From positions 86,877,583 to 86,941,582 of the forward strand of contig CM076193.1 of assembly GCA_038277395.1 (NCBI GenBank): a stretch of DNA of 64,000 nt, in the 5' to 3' direction. Under the pieces are notes generated by a model. It was not told the DNA's origin and made no database searches. It was given only the letters and a program-made list of their open reading frames with translations. The stretch's first letter is position 1. Every line of letters begins with the position of its first letter. Shown here piece by piece: positions 25,077-36,177 of this stretch. The DNA comes from Dryocosmus kuriphilus. Taxonomy: Eukaryota; Arthropoda; Insecta; Hymenoptera; Cynipidae. The translations under genes and the position numbers were made by a program.

Positions 25077-26089
25077 TTTCTTTTTTTTTTGTTTTGTGGA
25101 GGAGGAGGTGGAAATCGTTTTAACGGACTGAGTGTGGGACTCGGCCTAAACGACCCCTACCCACTAAAACCACATCCTACCTGGGCGCTCAGACTATAAG
25201 TCCATTGTGCCTCTTTTTCCCATACCAGACCTCTTAATGAAGCCCAGAATGTCGCCCGCATTTAGCGTCAAAATGTTCCCAGGTTCCATGAAATGATCCC
25301 CGAGGACTTCTTTCGTCCAGCTAGTACCTGACATTGGCATAGAACGTGTAGAGATGTCTCATTATCTCTACCGAATTTCTTGCACTCTTTTGTGGGAATA
25401 AGTTCCGTCTTGTGCGTGTGTAAAGGTCAGACCCTTTGCTTTCACAGCCTTAGACCTTTCTGTCTCCCTGTTCAAGGGAATGTCCTTGGAGCTCTTTTTC
25501 CTCTTACCCGCATGACGGGCAATAGGAGTTGCTCCAGATGAAGTCCGCTGTTCCAAGACCCCTTGCGAGGAGCCCTGGCTGCCCGGTAATTTTTTCCTTC
25601 GCTACCTGGGAGCCCCTTTGGAGCCGTCCCCTGTTGGCGATGGGTTAACTAAATAAGTAAATAAAGTCCCCTGAGAGGGGCCCTTATTTTTATCACTTGT
25701 GTTTTCTGTGTTGGTCATATTAGGCCTCACGTGAGAAGCTGGGGATTTAAAGGACTGCTCCCTGCGGAGCCCCGCTGACAGGGAGAGGGTATGAATACTA
25801 AGGGATTCGACCTGGAACCCTGGTGCCATTCAGCTTTCGACACGGCGATTACATCTTAGCTTGGGAGCATGAGGACTCGGCGCCCTCGATATTCCAGGAG
25901 GTTTTGCCGTTACCCCCTGGAAGGATCGCTTCTTGGTCAGAGTACCGCAGACCAGAGACCCCCAGTTCCCTAGAGCAGCCGTATCTTGCGGTACAGTCCC
26001 TCTGGTTCAACTACTCTAGGTCGCTCGTCCGATTAGACCCCTAAGCCCTCCCATCAACTACTAGGTCATGTGATCCCCAGGGAGGGATC
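25077..26089 (-). mobile_element. Short non-LTR element in a P-element intron
   Basis: Flanked by a 10-bp duplication, ttttacatat (25067-25076 and 26090-26099). The T-rich plus strand at 25080-25091 is the poly(A) tail of a minus-strand element. Its 3' region carries a ggccgagtcccacactc-type block (minus strand, about 25130-25150). Nearly the same block precedes the tail of the element at 36178-38121, so the two are related. A short minus-strand frame begins MTNTENTSDKNKGP (about 25715) and soon stops. The rest of ORF1 and all of ORF2 are missing, so it is a non-autonomous derivative. Confidence 0.85.
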
Positions 26090-27539
26090 TTTTACATATG
26101 CTTCTTTGTAAAAAAAAAACATTCAAAGGTATTAATTCAAATTTCTTTTTTACAGGTTCCGTATCAACTGTCGAAGGGCCAAAGTCAATGCCAATCAGAG
26201 AAGGTGTTGTTACCTCGTCGGTGGTAGTAAAATTCTTCAACGACGTCTTCGATTCCGTAAATGGCAAAAAGCACCACCCCCGGAAGGAAAAAAATGATCT
26301 GCGGAAAGAAGTCAGCGACAGAAGCTTTCATTCCTTGTTTTGGAAGGAAGCTACAGCCTGCACGAAGGAAAATTTAAGGTTCGTAAATCCAACGACGAAC
26401 AAACCGAAATCTGTCCCATCTCTTCGAAACTGGATGCTGACGCTAAAAGGTTTCTCACGGTTGTGGCAAACTTTGAAGAAACTTCGACTTAACGAATTTT
26501 CTCCGCGCCACGTTAATCAGGATTCCATAGAACATTTTTTGGGGATGATTAGAAGTCATGGCAGGAGAAATTTCAATCCAACATGTATGCAGTTCGAAAG
26601 CTTCTTCAAAACTCTGCTGATAAATAATCTGACTTCAGCGAAGACTGTGAAAGGAAACTGCAAGGGCGATGAAGCAGACGTTATTTTTTTTCTTCGGAAC
26701 TTCCCCCTGTTAGCTAAAAAATACGACAATTCCCAAGAAGTATCTACTGAGCAAACACTGCTGTGAGTGTATGTACAGTCTGAAAGACTTAAAAAACTTA
26801 GATTCATTTTTAAAAGAGGCTCACAGTAGTTTGGAGGGCAACATTCCCTTCTTATGCTTAAAAAAAGACGTCAAAAATTTTAATAATACCACTGCAACTG
26901 ACCTTAGACTACTCTTTTATCACCTGTAAAACTCACATGGAAGCCTTAGTGGAACAATTAACAAGAATCGTTGCCGTTGAGTACGTGATTTGTTGGTGCA
27001 CGTTCATGAACAGGTTGTTAAAGGGAAAAGATTCCGGTGCGACAGCTCAAGCATATTTAACAAAGGAAACTATTACGCAGTACAAAAAAAGCTTCAAATA
27101 AAGAACCGATCAACACACCTTCTTTAATACAGTTATTTACATTAAAATTAATTTCATTACGGCGATTTCAAATTTATGATCAAATATCATATTCAATGTA
27201 TATAATAATATATATTTCTATAACTAGCATTACTATGTATTAGTTACTATTGTTAGTTTAATTTAATTAGTTACTAGCTAGCTAACTAATACTATGCAAA
27301 TAGCATAGAATTGTATATCAAATTTGTTATATAAAGTTTATGGATCATTTATAAAGTTGTTTTATAAATAAAACTTTTTAATTTTAAATTGTATCTAATT
27401 ATGTTCATGTCAATTACTATACCTCTTAACACTAGTATTTTTACAATATTGCTCGTAATTATATGAAGTGGGTAAAAGGTACGGCTATTGATTCACGAAA
27501 TAAATGTATTGATAAAAAATATTGAATATTATCAATATT

Positions 27540-28765
27540 ACATTCTCATCAGAGAAGGTATTAGATTGATGTAAAATTTGACTTTCGCGGATTTCATGAA
27601 ATCTCCACGTTTTGAGACCCCCTGAGTCAGAAAAAATGGTTTGTACGACCGTGTCTGTCTGTCTGTTGTCGTCGTCGTTGTCGTTGTTGTCGTTGTCGTC
27701 GTCGTCGTCTGTGGTCGCGATAACTTTCGAAGGATTAATCGGATTGGAGTGCGCTTTGGTACACTTCTGTAAGGGATAAAAGGAAAGGACAAGTTCGTTA
27801 ACCAGCGGTTTTTGACCAACAGTTATGGTTTTATCCATCAAAAGCGGTTTTCAGAAAATCAAAAAATCCATTTTTCGGCTAAACTATGAGAGATACAAAA
27901 AAATGTAAGCAAGTAAAATTGTTCACCTCAAAAGAATCTACAAATTTTATCTCAACCGGTTTTTGATAAAATTAATGGTTTTTGTTTTAATCAAGAAAAC
28001 GCTATTAAAATTAAAAAACTCTGGTTTTCCGCCAAAATATTCAAGACACAAAAAAATCTTTAACAACAAAGTTGTTCAATTAAAAAATATCTACAAGTTT
28101 TGTTTCAACCATTTTTTAAATAAAATTCACGGTTTTGGTTTTAATCGATAAAACGGTATTAAAAATAAAAAATTTCAAATTTCCCGCCAAACTATGCAAG
28201 ACACGGAAAAATGATAATAAACAAAGTTGTTCGCCTTAAAAGGTCTGCAAATTTGTTCGCTATCACTTTTTTGTGCAGACGCGTATTTTTTGAGTTATTC
28301 GTGAAATATGTTATGAAATATAAAGAAAACCACTTTTCAGCAAAACTATGCAAAATATGAGAAAATATTAACAAGCAAAATTGTTCACCTTGGAAATAGC
28401 TACAAAATTGATTTATAAGACTCATGGTTTTACTTTTAAGAATCGAAATCCTGTATTGTGAAAATTTTGAAAATCACAAAAAAACTTTGCCAATCTGCAA
28501 TGTGTTTAAAAAAAATGTAATTATCTAGCGCGAAGCGCGAGTGTCATGATGAGAATGTATTCCTTAAGGGCGATGGAGCCTTAAGTAAAATAATTTCTTT
28601 TGTAATTTTTAATTTGAAGGTTTATACGACCCATAAACACCGATCGCGTAGCGCGAGGTGAATAGTTTATCGAGGGCGAAGCGCGAGTGCCAACAGACGC
28701 ATGCCCTAGGCGCGCTCATACTTCGCGCGAAGCGCGCGATGAGAATGTGCCCGCGAAGCGGGCAG
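27540..28765 (+). mobile_element. Family H repeat, copy A
   Basis: Begins acattctcatcagagaaggta and ends gcccgcgaagcgggcag followed by a T run. Parts in order: an end with an imperfect palindrome, a variable (GTC/GTT)n tract at 27660-27715, a block of ~165-bp imperfect direct repeats (AT-rich, about 27860-28430), and a hairpin cluster at about 28520-28765. That cluster includes cgcgaagcgcgag, the arm pair ccttaagg/ccttaag, and a terminal 6-bp stem gcccgc/gcgggc with a 3-nt loop. No real ORF; open frames across the GTC tract are artefacts. Other copies lie at 45120, 52928, 54013 and 55431. Confidence 0.85.
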
Positions 28766-31009
28766 ATTTTTTTTATCTACATTTCTCTCGCGAATCAATA
28801 ACTGCACCTTTTACCTTACATTTATATACATTTAAATTTCCCGGTATTCGTGGCCATATTGAGTTTTAGTTCCAATTAGTGGTTTCATATTTTAGAGGGC
28901 GCGCGAATACTGCGCTATCGTTTAACGTTTAGTTTCCTTTCTTTGTTTCTCACCCATGTGAATGTGTGGGTGTGAAGCTGGAAAAGGGGCGTGATTTAGG
29001 AAAGTGTAGTGCAAGGTGCGATGTTCTTTGAACGGGGGCGTGTAAAAGGCTTGGCGCGAATTTATAGTTTGATGATACGTTCATAAAATGGAGACGCAAC
29101 AAAAGGAAATAATTGTTGGTGCAACTTACTTTAGTTTTTAACATTAACTTACGTTCCGAGTCACACGCGACACTCTCCTTTAGTTCTTTGGCTGTACACA
29201 ATAATGCACATGCACTTAAATCTTGCGACTTCCCGACACTTCTTCCCGATAATTTCACTGTTCACTCGTTTCCACCTACCTTTTTTCGGTGGGTGAAATA
29301 ATTACTCACCGAGTGACCCCCACTCTTCCTTCTGGTGACTTCTGAACAATTAACCAGAGTGAAACAGAACATACTTACTATAAGCGCCGTTGAACGGTTC
29401 AGAGTGCAACCGTATGCACTCGGATGGGAAACTTGAACGAACCCCTAAAGGCATAGTTAAAGTAATCAGATTTCAGACAATAATGACTCTGGTATTTAAA
29501 TTGGTTTCAAATGTGATTTGAGAAATTTGGTTCTGGCAACCCTGCCCGCTTAAACCAACCTTCACTCTAAGTGTTTGCTCTGTTCTGACTACAGTAGATC
29601 CAAAGTTATCAGTTCCGGAAGTAAACCATTTTTCAACAGAATTTTTTTATACCTATAGCTTTTTAAAATATCTTGTTTCGTTACAATCCACACGCCCGCT
29701 ACTTATAATCTCATAGTTTTTGCTATTTGCTACTTTCTTGTTTTCTCAAAATATATTTTCCAACATTTATGTTAGTTTTAAATTTAGTTTCGGAACGTTA
29801 GGTTGAAAAACAGCTTTGAGCTTTAAGTGAATAATTACATATTAGTTCAATTTAAACCTTGAAATATTGCACCGCAATATTAATAATACTGGGCTAGAAC
29901 TTGGTCTATACGCGATTTTGTGACATGGCATAAAAGAGATATGAGCTTCTTTTACGGACTTAAACGCCGACATTTCGATGTACGAAAAACAGAAGACTGA
30001 ATAATTTCGAATTGATCAGACTTTCAAAGGTAAAGTTTACTGAAAATAGTAGACATAATTGAGACTATTTGTTCTAGTAAAAATGGAGTTTAATTAAAAA
30101 AACGATTTACTCGAATTTAAAACGATACGTGCAATTACTCGTTTCCAAAATAGTTTGTGAAAGTTACTCGTTTTGAAAACGATATTTGTGAGTTACTCGA
30201 GTTCAATTCGTGCCATTACTCGAGTCTCATGAGGTGCCATCGATTTTTGGAAATATTTCTTAGAGAAATGAGCTCGTTTTAAAAAATCTAAATAATTTGC
30301 GTATATTTTTTAAATTAAAGCACTCAAACGAATAAAACCTTATTGTCGAGTTCTTTTTAAGACAAGGTTTAAAAAAATTATACTGAAAGCTGAAAAAATG
30401 AAGATATTCTATAAAAGGGCACGCACGTTACAGTGAAAGTTGGTTAAAACTAGACTCGACCGTATATTGACGAAAGTTTGTAAATGGAAATTTAAGTTAA
30501 AAAGCACTGCATTATTTTTCAGTTCATTTTCATATCATTTTGTCTACTCGAAAGTCATAAAGAAATTGATACTAATTTTACAAAAAGGATGCAGAATATA
30601 ATCACCCATAAGGAAATTCAGCATTCACCGCTCGCACCTTTAAGTCAGACTCGTTAACCCAATAATATCTTAATTGTGATGTCCAAGCAAAGTCATCAAC
30701 ATTCACGACATTTTCTTTAATCAAATTGCAGAGAACGTCGCGAGCATGAACCTCAATTGTTATAACAGCTTCCAGCATTAGCCTCTGTATATTTGTTTGC
30801 TGACCACGTACGAGTTCCCGAAGGCCATCAAGCTGGAAAGAATTTATAGCTTGTACTTCTCTGTGGGATCAAAACTAAAGTTCATATTTGGTTAGTTCTC
30901 TACCAGCCCCACAATGGAAATAAATGTATTTTTACCTCGATTTTTTCATTTAAAAATCGTAGAACTTTGGCCAGGAATCATCTAGGAGGATAAATCTTCT
31001 TCAAGGTTG
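28766..31009. other. No recognisable gene
   Basis: AT-rich sequence. The stretch 28880-29360 is less AT-rich and may be ordinary intergenic DNA. No domain, tRNA or repeat recognised. Confidence 0.5.
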
Positions 31010-32276
31010 TAGGGTTGGTTGGCCCAAAAACAGGGAAGTTTCGAACTTCTTTTACGACACCCCCCAGTTTTGTAAGGTTCCCGAAAAAAGTGAATAAGTA
31101 TTTTTTTATTCTCTACTTGAAGCTAAAAGGTTTCAAGTTTTCGATTAGGAAAGATTCAAGGGTGCCGTCGGTCCCCTCTATTTTGCAATTTATAATATAT
31201 GGATAAACCCCCCTGTTTTACAAAAATGAGGTTGGAAGGCGTAATTTTAAATCAAACGAATTGAAACTACAGGGAGCTCTTACAGACATTTCCACCACTG
31301 TGACTTATCGTGTGACTTTTTATTTCGACCCCCCGACTCCTTCCAGGATGTCCCAAAAACCACCCTCTCAGGCATTTTGGGGTATATTCATCAAAATTAT
31401 GATTTTTTGTCATTTTTATTGTTTAAGAAATTAATAATTAATAAAAACTACATGAAATTTTGTAATATGTCCATTAAAAATTGTATAAAAAACAATGAAA
31501 AAAAATCATTCACTTGTTTTATTGAAAATTACGCTTTCCAATGCTACGCAAATTTTTAAATAAATCCCGCCAAACGCTGGGCCGTCTTGTGTTTTTAACA
31601 TATATCCATAATTTTATTAACAGTTTCCATTTACTGAAACAATTTTTTTCTACAAAACGATTAAAATTTTCATTTGATAAAAAATGATTCTTGATGAAAA
31701 TTGAAAATCAACAAAATCGGTTTATATTTTATTGTAAATAGTGTAAATAATCTATCAAAATTAGGGTGGTTCTTATTTATACTTGGTGGAAATGCTTTTT
31801 AGAATTCTTCTGCCCTCCCCCCACAGTTTCTTCGATTGCCCCAAAAAAACAATCTGAAAATTTGAGCGAAATCGGTTAATATTTAGGGGTGGCTCAAAGG
31901 GGTTGATGTTTCCCATTGATTCAACATGGGGAAAAGTTAGCTTTTTGTAAATCTAAGATTTAAACGCGATGAGATATTACAAATAATTCCGTGCTTCAGT
32001 ATTTTATCCAGAATTCCTGAGAGAATAAGAATGAATCATAAATTTTGAGCTTGGAAAATTTTAAGCCATCCTTATGGGTTCCCAAAGAAAACATCGTAAG
32101 TGACAAATTTAAATTTGACCTATTATTTTAGTTTATTAATGCTTTTTGTAGGTCTTTTATCCACAAACCATCATTAATCGGTGAGCTTAGAATATCCAGT
32201 AACTTTTAAACTAATTTTCAATTGTTTAAATAATTTTAGTTTATTTAAACATTTTTTCTTCAGGTAAGTAGCGAAA
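31010..32276 (+). repeat. Left arm of an older inverted-repeat element that received the Polinton
   Basis: The arm starts near tagggttggttggcccaaaaacagggaagtttcgaa, matching the reverse complement of about 56770-56815. Inner parts match the reverse complement of 51840-52110 (agtgacaaatttaaattt, catccttatgggt, gagcgaaatcggtt) and 56090-56150 (gggccgtctt). The Polinton sits between the two arms, so it inserted into a pre-existing inverted-repeat element. Confidence 0.8.
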
Positions 32277-32282
32277 TAAATG

Positions 32283-32920
32283 AGTAGTATAGCAGTGTAT
32301 GTCCGGCGGCAGCACGAAAAGCTTCACGCTACCGCCGACAGATGGCGCCACTACTCCCTCAGTGGTGTGTCTATGCTAAGTATCGACAGTCGGTATTACC
32401 CTCAGTCGGTAAGGTAGGGTTTCTGGATCCATTAGAAACATGGCAGTTTGTTACCATCAGCTGGTAAGGCAGAAATCTGTGGCAGTTTGTTACCACCAGT
32501 CGGTAAGGCAGAAATCTGTGGCAGTTTTTTACCATCAGTCGGTAAGGTAGAAATCCGTCATGTGTGAAATAAGCTATTTAACGTTAGTCGATAAGGAAGG
32601 GTTCTGTTCCAGACTATATACCTCGAGAATTGACGTGGTTCATGTCCGTGCTAAGCTTATTTTAGTACGCAATAGCTAGAGACACGAAATCACCACCCTT
32701 ACCCCTTCTCTCTCACCCATAAGCAAGTAGAAATGCAGTCAAGGTTATGTAATGGAATTTACATCTCTCTCCTACGCATACTGTAGGTGACGTATTATGG
32801 GGATTCCCGAGAATTCGATAAGTTTCGACAAGTTTCGACAAGATGATGAAATGTGGTGCAATCTAACCTTCTAGAACATTCTGGCGTGAGAATGTTCTAA
32901 AGAGTTAATAAAAAAAAATA
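32283..32920 (+). repeat. Polinton left terminal inverted repeat
   Basis: Matches the reverse complement of 50970-51549 through to the gagttaataaaa block at about 32901. An internal ~39-bp direct repeat (ggcagtttgttaccatcag, then gtcggtaaggcagaaatc) occurs three times here (32448-32555) but about twice on the right, which explains part of the length difference. Confidence 0.93.
32869..32881. promoter_or_regulatory. Heat-shock-element-like site, left end
   Basis: TTC-TA-GAA-CA-TTC fits the three-unit nTTCnnGAAnnTTCn consensus exactly. It is followed by agaatgttcta (32889-32899), which makes an 11-bp perfect inverted repeat with tagaacattct (32872-32882). No gene start is obvious next to it; the nearest gene runs toward it from the right. 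Confidence 0.5.
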
Positions 32921-33163
32921 CTTACCTATAAATCGCAGTAGAGTGTTAAGTCCATCGTTGTTGTTGTTGTTGTTTGAAGGAACGAAGCGGAAAATGTACA
33001 ACTTATCCGTAAATTAAGAAAACTAAGTTGATGGGGTTAAAATAAAAGTTAAAGCTTCTTTACATATAAACTTTTTTTCTGTTTATTCAAAAAAAGCCTA
33101 AGCTAAGAATATACAACGTAGAATCTTAACCTATTTACACACACAGGAGAATAAAATGCTTTT

Positions 33164-33811
33164 TTAAGAGTACATAAATTCACAACTGGTAAGCGATACA
33201 ATGTTTGAGGTATGAAGATCATCATCAGGATCTTTCATCTCATCATCTTTCACACAATCATCAACATCATCATCATCATCATCATCATCATCAATTTTAC
33301 TTGGAGTGTAATGTCTAATAGTAGGCTTATCACGAGGAGTCAAGAACCAGCTCCTGAGAGCAAGAGCATTTCGAACTGCACAATTTTCATACCAGCACTG
33401 AGTATGGTGATTACATCTCATGCAAACTGTAGGGTGCAATTTGTAGAGTGAAGAACAACACAGATCTTCGAGATCATATACATTTTTCAGAAACTGCTCC
33501 ATCCACATCTTCTTTTCCAATCCTTTGACGTAGACTGCATTGGCACCACGCAGTCTTTCTCGAATTATGTGCTTCACTTCTTCGTAGGGTATGTCACCAG
33601 CACTCCACTCGAGACCATAATAATTGCGCGTCAGCCACAAATTTTCACTCTTGTAGCGGGCTGGCAGCACATGCCAGTAGCACGGAGGCTCAAATAGATA
33701 AACCACAGGTTAAGAGTCTTCCTGGAGAGAAACTACAGCCAACTCCTTGAAGACAAACTCGTTAATGGGCTTCTTGAAGCCTTTTACGTCCACTATGAAC
33801 TCAATTTCGAT
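33164..33811 (-). pseudogene. Unnamed conserved insect Polinton protein
   Basis: Minus-strand gene, ~215 codons. Its N-terminal part (VDVKGFKKPINEFVFKELAV) parallels the fragment at 10096-10580. Next come WLTRNYYGLEW, YVKGLEKKMWM, a DLEDL...C segment with CMRCNHH and CWYENC (possible metal ligands), and an acidic C-terminal tail coded by (ATC)n. An in-frame TAA sits at 33710-33712. A TATA box (33850 down) and TCAGT initiator (33818) precede it. The first codon after the start site is ATC (33811), so the original ATG may be lost. Function unknown. The N-terminus might be RNase H-fold-like, but this is weak. Confidence 0.75.
33268..33295. repeat. (ATC)n microsatellite coding for Asp run
   Basis: A run of catcatcat encodes nine Asp residues near the C-terminus of the minus-strand protein. 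Confidence 0.9.
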
Positions 33812-33817
33812 GAAAAC

Positions 33818-33850
33818 TGAATTCTGCTTACTGAAATCAGCTCTTTTATA
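33818..33850 (-). promoter_or_regulatory. TATA/TCAGT core promoter of the unnamed protein
   Basis: TATAAAAG reads from 33850 on the minus strand and TCAGT has its A at 33818, a spacing of 32 nt. Confidence 0.7.
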
Positions 33851-33908
33851 ATTTCCTCCCCACCATTGCTGGCATTACCCCCACCACTGCTGACATTACT
33901 CCCACCAC

Positions 33909-35261
33909 TTAAATCAACTTTTTTACGCTGCCACTGAGAGGTTGATATTGAATAAGACGATCGTGTATGATGAGGCAGTAGGCTGAAGTTTCAGCGGGAA
34001 AATTGTCTCCAGATTCAAATTCCAGACGAACGTCCACTGAGGTCTATTTGAGAAACTCATTTTGTTTTGAGCAGTCGATAACAGCCAGAGGAGCGTGTTC
34101 TCTGAAATCGTTTTTCTTTAACATTGGTTCAGACTCTTTGCTATAGTATGCTGCCTGAAAGTTTGCATACATCTCATACAGTAGTGCAAACTGATTGTGA
34201 TTAATGTTCAGGTTCATATTGCCGTACGGATAGTACTGTGAATTGAGAAACACCTTGACATTGCTTAAATTGCAATGATCGAAACGATTAGCATATCTTG
34301 TTTGCCGATCCTTTCGGCCTGTCTGAAAACCCAGGATAACGTAACGTGGTTTCTCCAATTGAGTTGACGTTTTCACAGTTCATATGTGCCTTGAGGTGGT
34401 GGGGAGCAGGGGGCACTCATACAATTCCCATAAGCGAAAACTCATCGTGGTCAGAGGGTCCTTTTCAATCAAGTTTAGCAATTGTATCTTCTGCTGATCC
34501 GAAGCTATTACATACGGTATCATCCACTCCACTTTCTGAATCGAGATCCTAAATTGTTCTTCGTTTCCAGGATCTTGGCGTTGTTGAACGATGCCATTCA
34601 AGTCACTGCGTGATCTTGTCAGGATTAGTTCATGCTTTGCATTTACAACGATTTTTCGATAGTCTTTAGCGAATCCTAGGATCATACTGAGCGGTATAGT
34701 GACATCAAAGTATCCCTCCTCATTGGTAAGACGTCCTGTTCCTTCGGGGATGCCTAGCCATCCTGCATTCTCCATAAGATGACTTTGTCCAGGAGTGAGA
34801 GAGACGTAGCCTTTTATGGTGCTCGTGAGACCGACATTTTTGCAGCGATCAATCTCAATACCATTGAGTTCATAGCGAACTTCATCAAATAGAAAGGAGA
34901 TTACATTGTTCACTAAGTTTGTCGCAGTAACATTTCTGGCTGCATCATCATCCCTAGTTAGTCTTCCGTACACGTGCAGTGAACTCTTACTGGGTAGTAT
35001 ACACAAATCTTGATGTTGGACAGTGATTCGAATTTCATCACTGTTGTTGAATGACGATGAGGCATAAGGTTGACGTGCATGAATCTCATAGTGGGATATG
35101 GACTCGTCAAATGTCACTGGTGCTTGCATGTTTAATATTTCTTCCATTTTTTTTTCTCTGTTGCAACAGCTGGAGATGATAATTATTTTCAATTTCTTTC
35201 TTTGACTTTGAGGCCTAATGGTTTCAGAAGGAGCACGTTCTGAGGTGTTAGCGCTTTGCAT
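33909..35261 (-). pseudogene. Polinton major capsid protein (double jelly roll), two in-frame stops
   Basis: One uninterrupted minus-strand frame of ~450 codons down to a TAA at 33909-33911, broken only by TGA (34380-34382, where Trp is expected) and TAG (34044-34046). Capsid-like marks include LVNNVISFLFDEVRYELNG near the N-terminus, LILTRSRSDLN in the middle and an FALLYEMY-type segment. It would form the icosahedral shell. A TATA box at 35308 and TCAGT at 35275 lie downstream of the first ATG (35291). Translation must therefore start at ATG 35261 (14-nt leader) or at 35147 (MEEILNM), which looks closer to the family start. No frameshift is present. Lineage differs from the capsid piece at 9476-9751. 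Confidence 0.85.
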
Positions 35262-35267
35262 GCTGAC

Positions 35268-35308
35268 TGAGAACTGACCTGTGTGTGGCATCTTGTCTCG
35301 CTTATATA
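35268..35308 (-). promoter_or_regulatory. TATA/TCAGT core promoter of the capsid gene
   Basis: TATATAAG from 35308 and TCAGT with its A at 35275 (33 nt). This excludes the ATG at 35291 as a usable start. Confidence 0.7.
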
Positions 35309-35346
35309 GACTCCTTTGCGATTGTACACAATACCCATTATTATTA

Positions 35347-36036
35347 TTACGATGATGATCTGACGTGTAGTCGTATTGTTATAATCTCTCCTCGAAAATT
35401 CACCAAGTCTCCGTCTTGATCAACAATGCGGAGCTGAATTTGATGTATTGTCTTCACGGCGATTGGCAGATAAATGACGTGTGACGGCACTTCCACAATC
35501 TTATATCCTGGTGGAACAACAGGAAAGAATTCGTGAATCGTATGCATTTTGCCCTCGTTGATGTAGGCTCCTGTTGTGACATTACACTCAACTCGTAGTG
35601 CGTTCACTTTGAGAATAGCCACAGGTAGATCAGAAGTATGAGTCTTATTGGCCTCAAGAACACGAGGTGCGAAACCCAACAAACGTCCAATCGAATCCAC
35701 TGGTTGAAAGTCCACTTCATGATTACACTTTATCTCACTGCGCAGTGTGTTATTATTTGGCTTGATGTTTATTGTAATGCCGTCGCTCGCTAGAATCTTC
35801 TGAACATATCTCTCAATGTCTTCAATCTCATAGCTGCCAGTGGTTATGATAAATTTCCTTTAACCGACCTTGATTGTATTCTTTCCAGCGTCAACGTTAG
35901 GAATCGCATTGAATGTGAGAAATTCGACGAGACCAAGAGCGTAACTCTTGTGTGGAGAGAGTTCTATCGGTGGGAAATACTCTGCTTCGAGTACAAAAGA
36001 GTTCCCCGTTATGGTGAGAGTAAATGATTCGTTCAT
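35347..36036 (-). pseudogene. Polinton minor capsid (penton-like) protein, one in-frame stop
   Basis: Minus-strand frame of 230 codons from ATG 36036 to the stop at 35347, interrupted once by TAA (35860-35862) with no frameshift. Landmarks: AEYFPPIELSPHKSYALGL near the N-terminus, then RVECNVTTGAY, IHEFFPVVPPGYKI and RIVDQDG...FRGE near the C-terminus. This matches the single-jelly-roll penton-type protein placed beside the capsid gene in insect Polintons, where it would sit at capsid vertices. I chose ATG 36036 over 36105 because a TATA box (36090) and ACAGT initiator (36057) lie between them. The protease tail overlaps the promoter. Confidence 0.8.
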
Positions 36037-36054
36037 GATGATGTTCTTCTCTCT

Positions 36055-36090
36055 ACTGTCTCTAATCAGTACATCACACTCTCTTATATA
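36055..36090 (-). promoter_or_regulatory. TATA/ACAGT core promoter of the minor capsid gene
   Basis: TATATAAG from 36090 and ACAGT with its A at 36057, 33 nt apart. It lies inside the end of the protease gene and leaves a 21-nt leader before ATG 36036. Confidence 0.65.
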
Positions 36091-36177
36091 GACAGTGCTT
36101 GTCACTTACATACAGTTGTTTACACAAAAATTTTAAACACAAGTGTCCACCCTCAACACTGTCATAGTCCTGATATC

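Larger units (their letters stand above)
23926..27103 (+). pseudogene. P-element-like (THAP9-type) transposase, split by a non-LTR insertion
   Basis: The exon begins at 23926 after a 3' splice site (ctttttacatag). It contains KILALAILKQS and, after a one-base shift near 24150, the RNase H-like core with IYYDQKLDRIIGFEEW and VCDQGATNVSC. An intron with GTAAGT donor and TTTTTTCAG acceptor lies at 24505-24578. Exon two carries PPHLLKGIRNNLLTKN, an in-frame TAA at 24743-24745, then SWDILELAYNIDNKV. The next intron holds the element at 25077-26089 and ends at cag 26153-26155. The last exon has LRNWMLTLKGF and SIEHFLGMIRSHGRRN, typical of the P-element C-terminal domain. The product would cut and paste DNA. 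The N-terminal THAP domain is not seen here. AATAAA lies at 27097-27102. Confidence 0.88.

Noticed and set aside
27540..28765. Family H as a typical Helitron
   Set aside because: The terminal hairpin fits loosely, but there is no TC start or CTRR end, and several copies show a 6-bp flanking repeat. Left unassigned.
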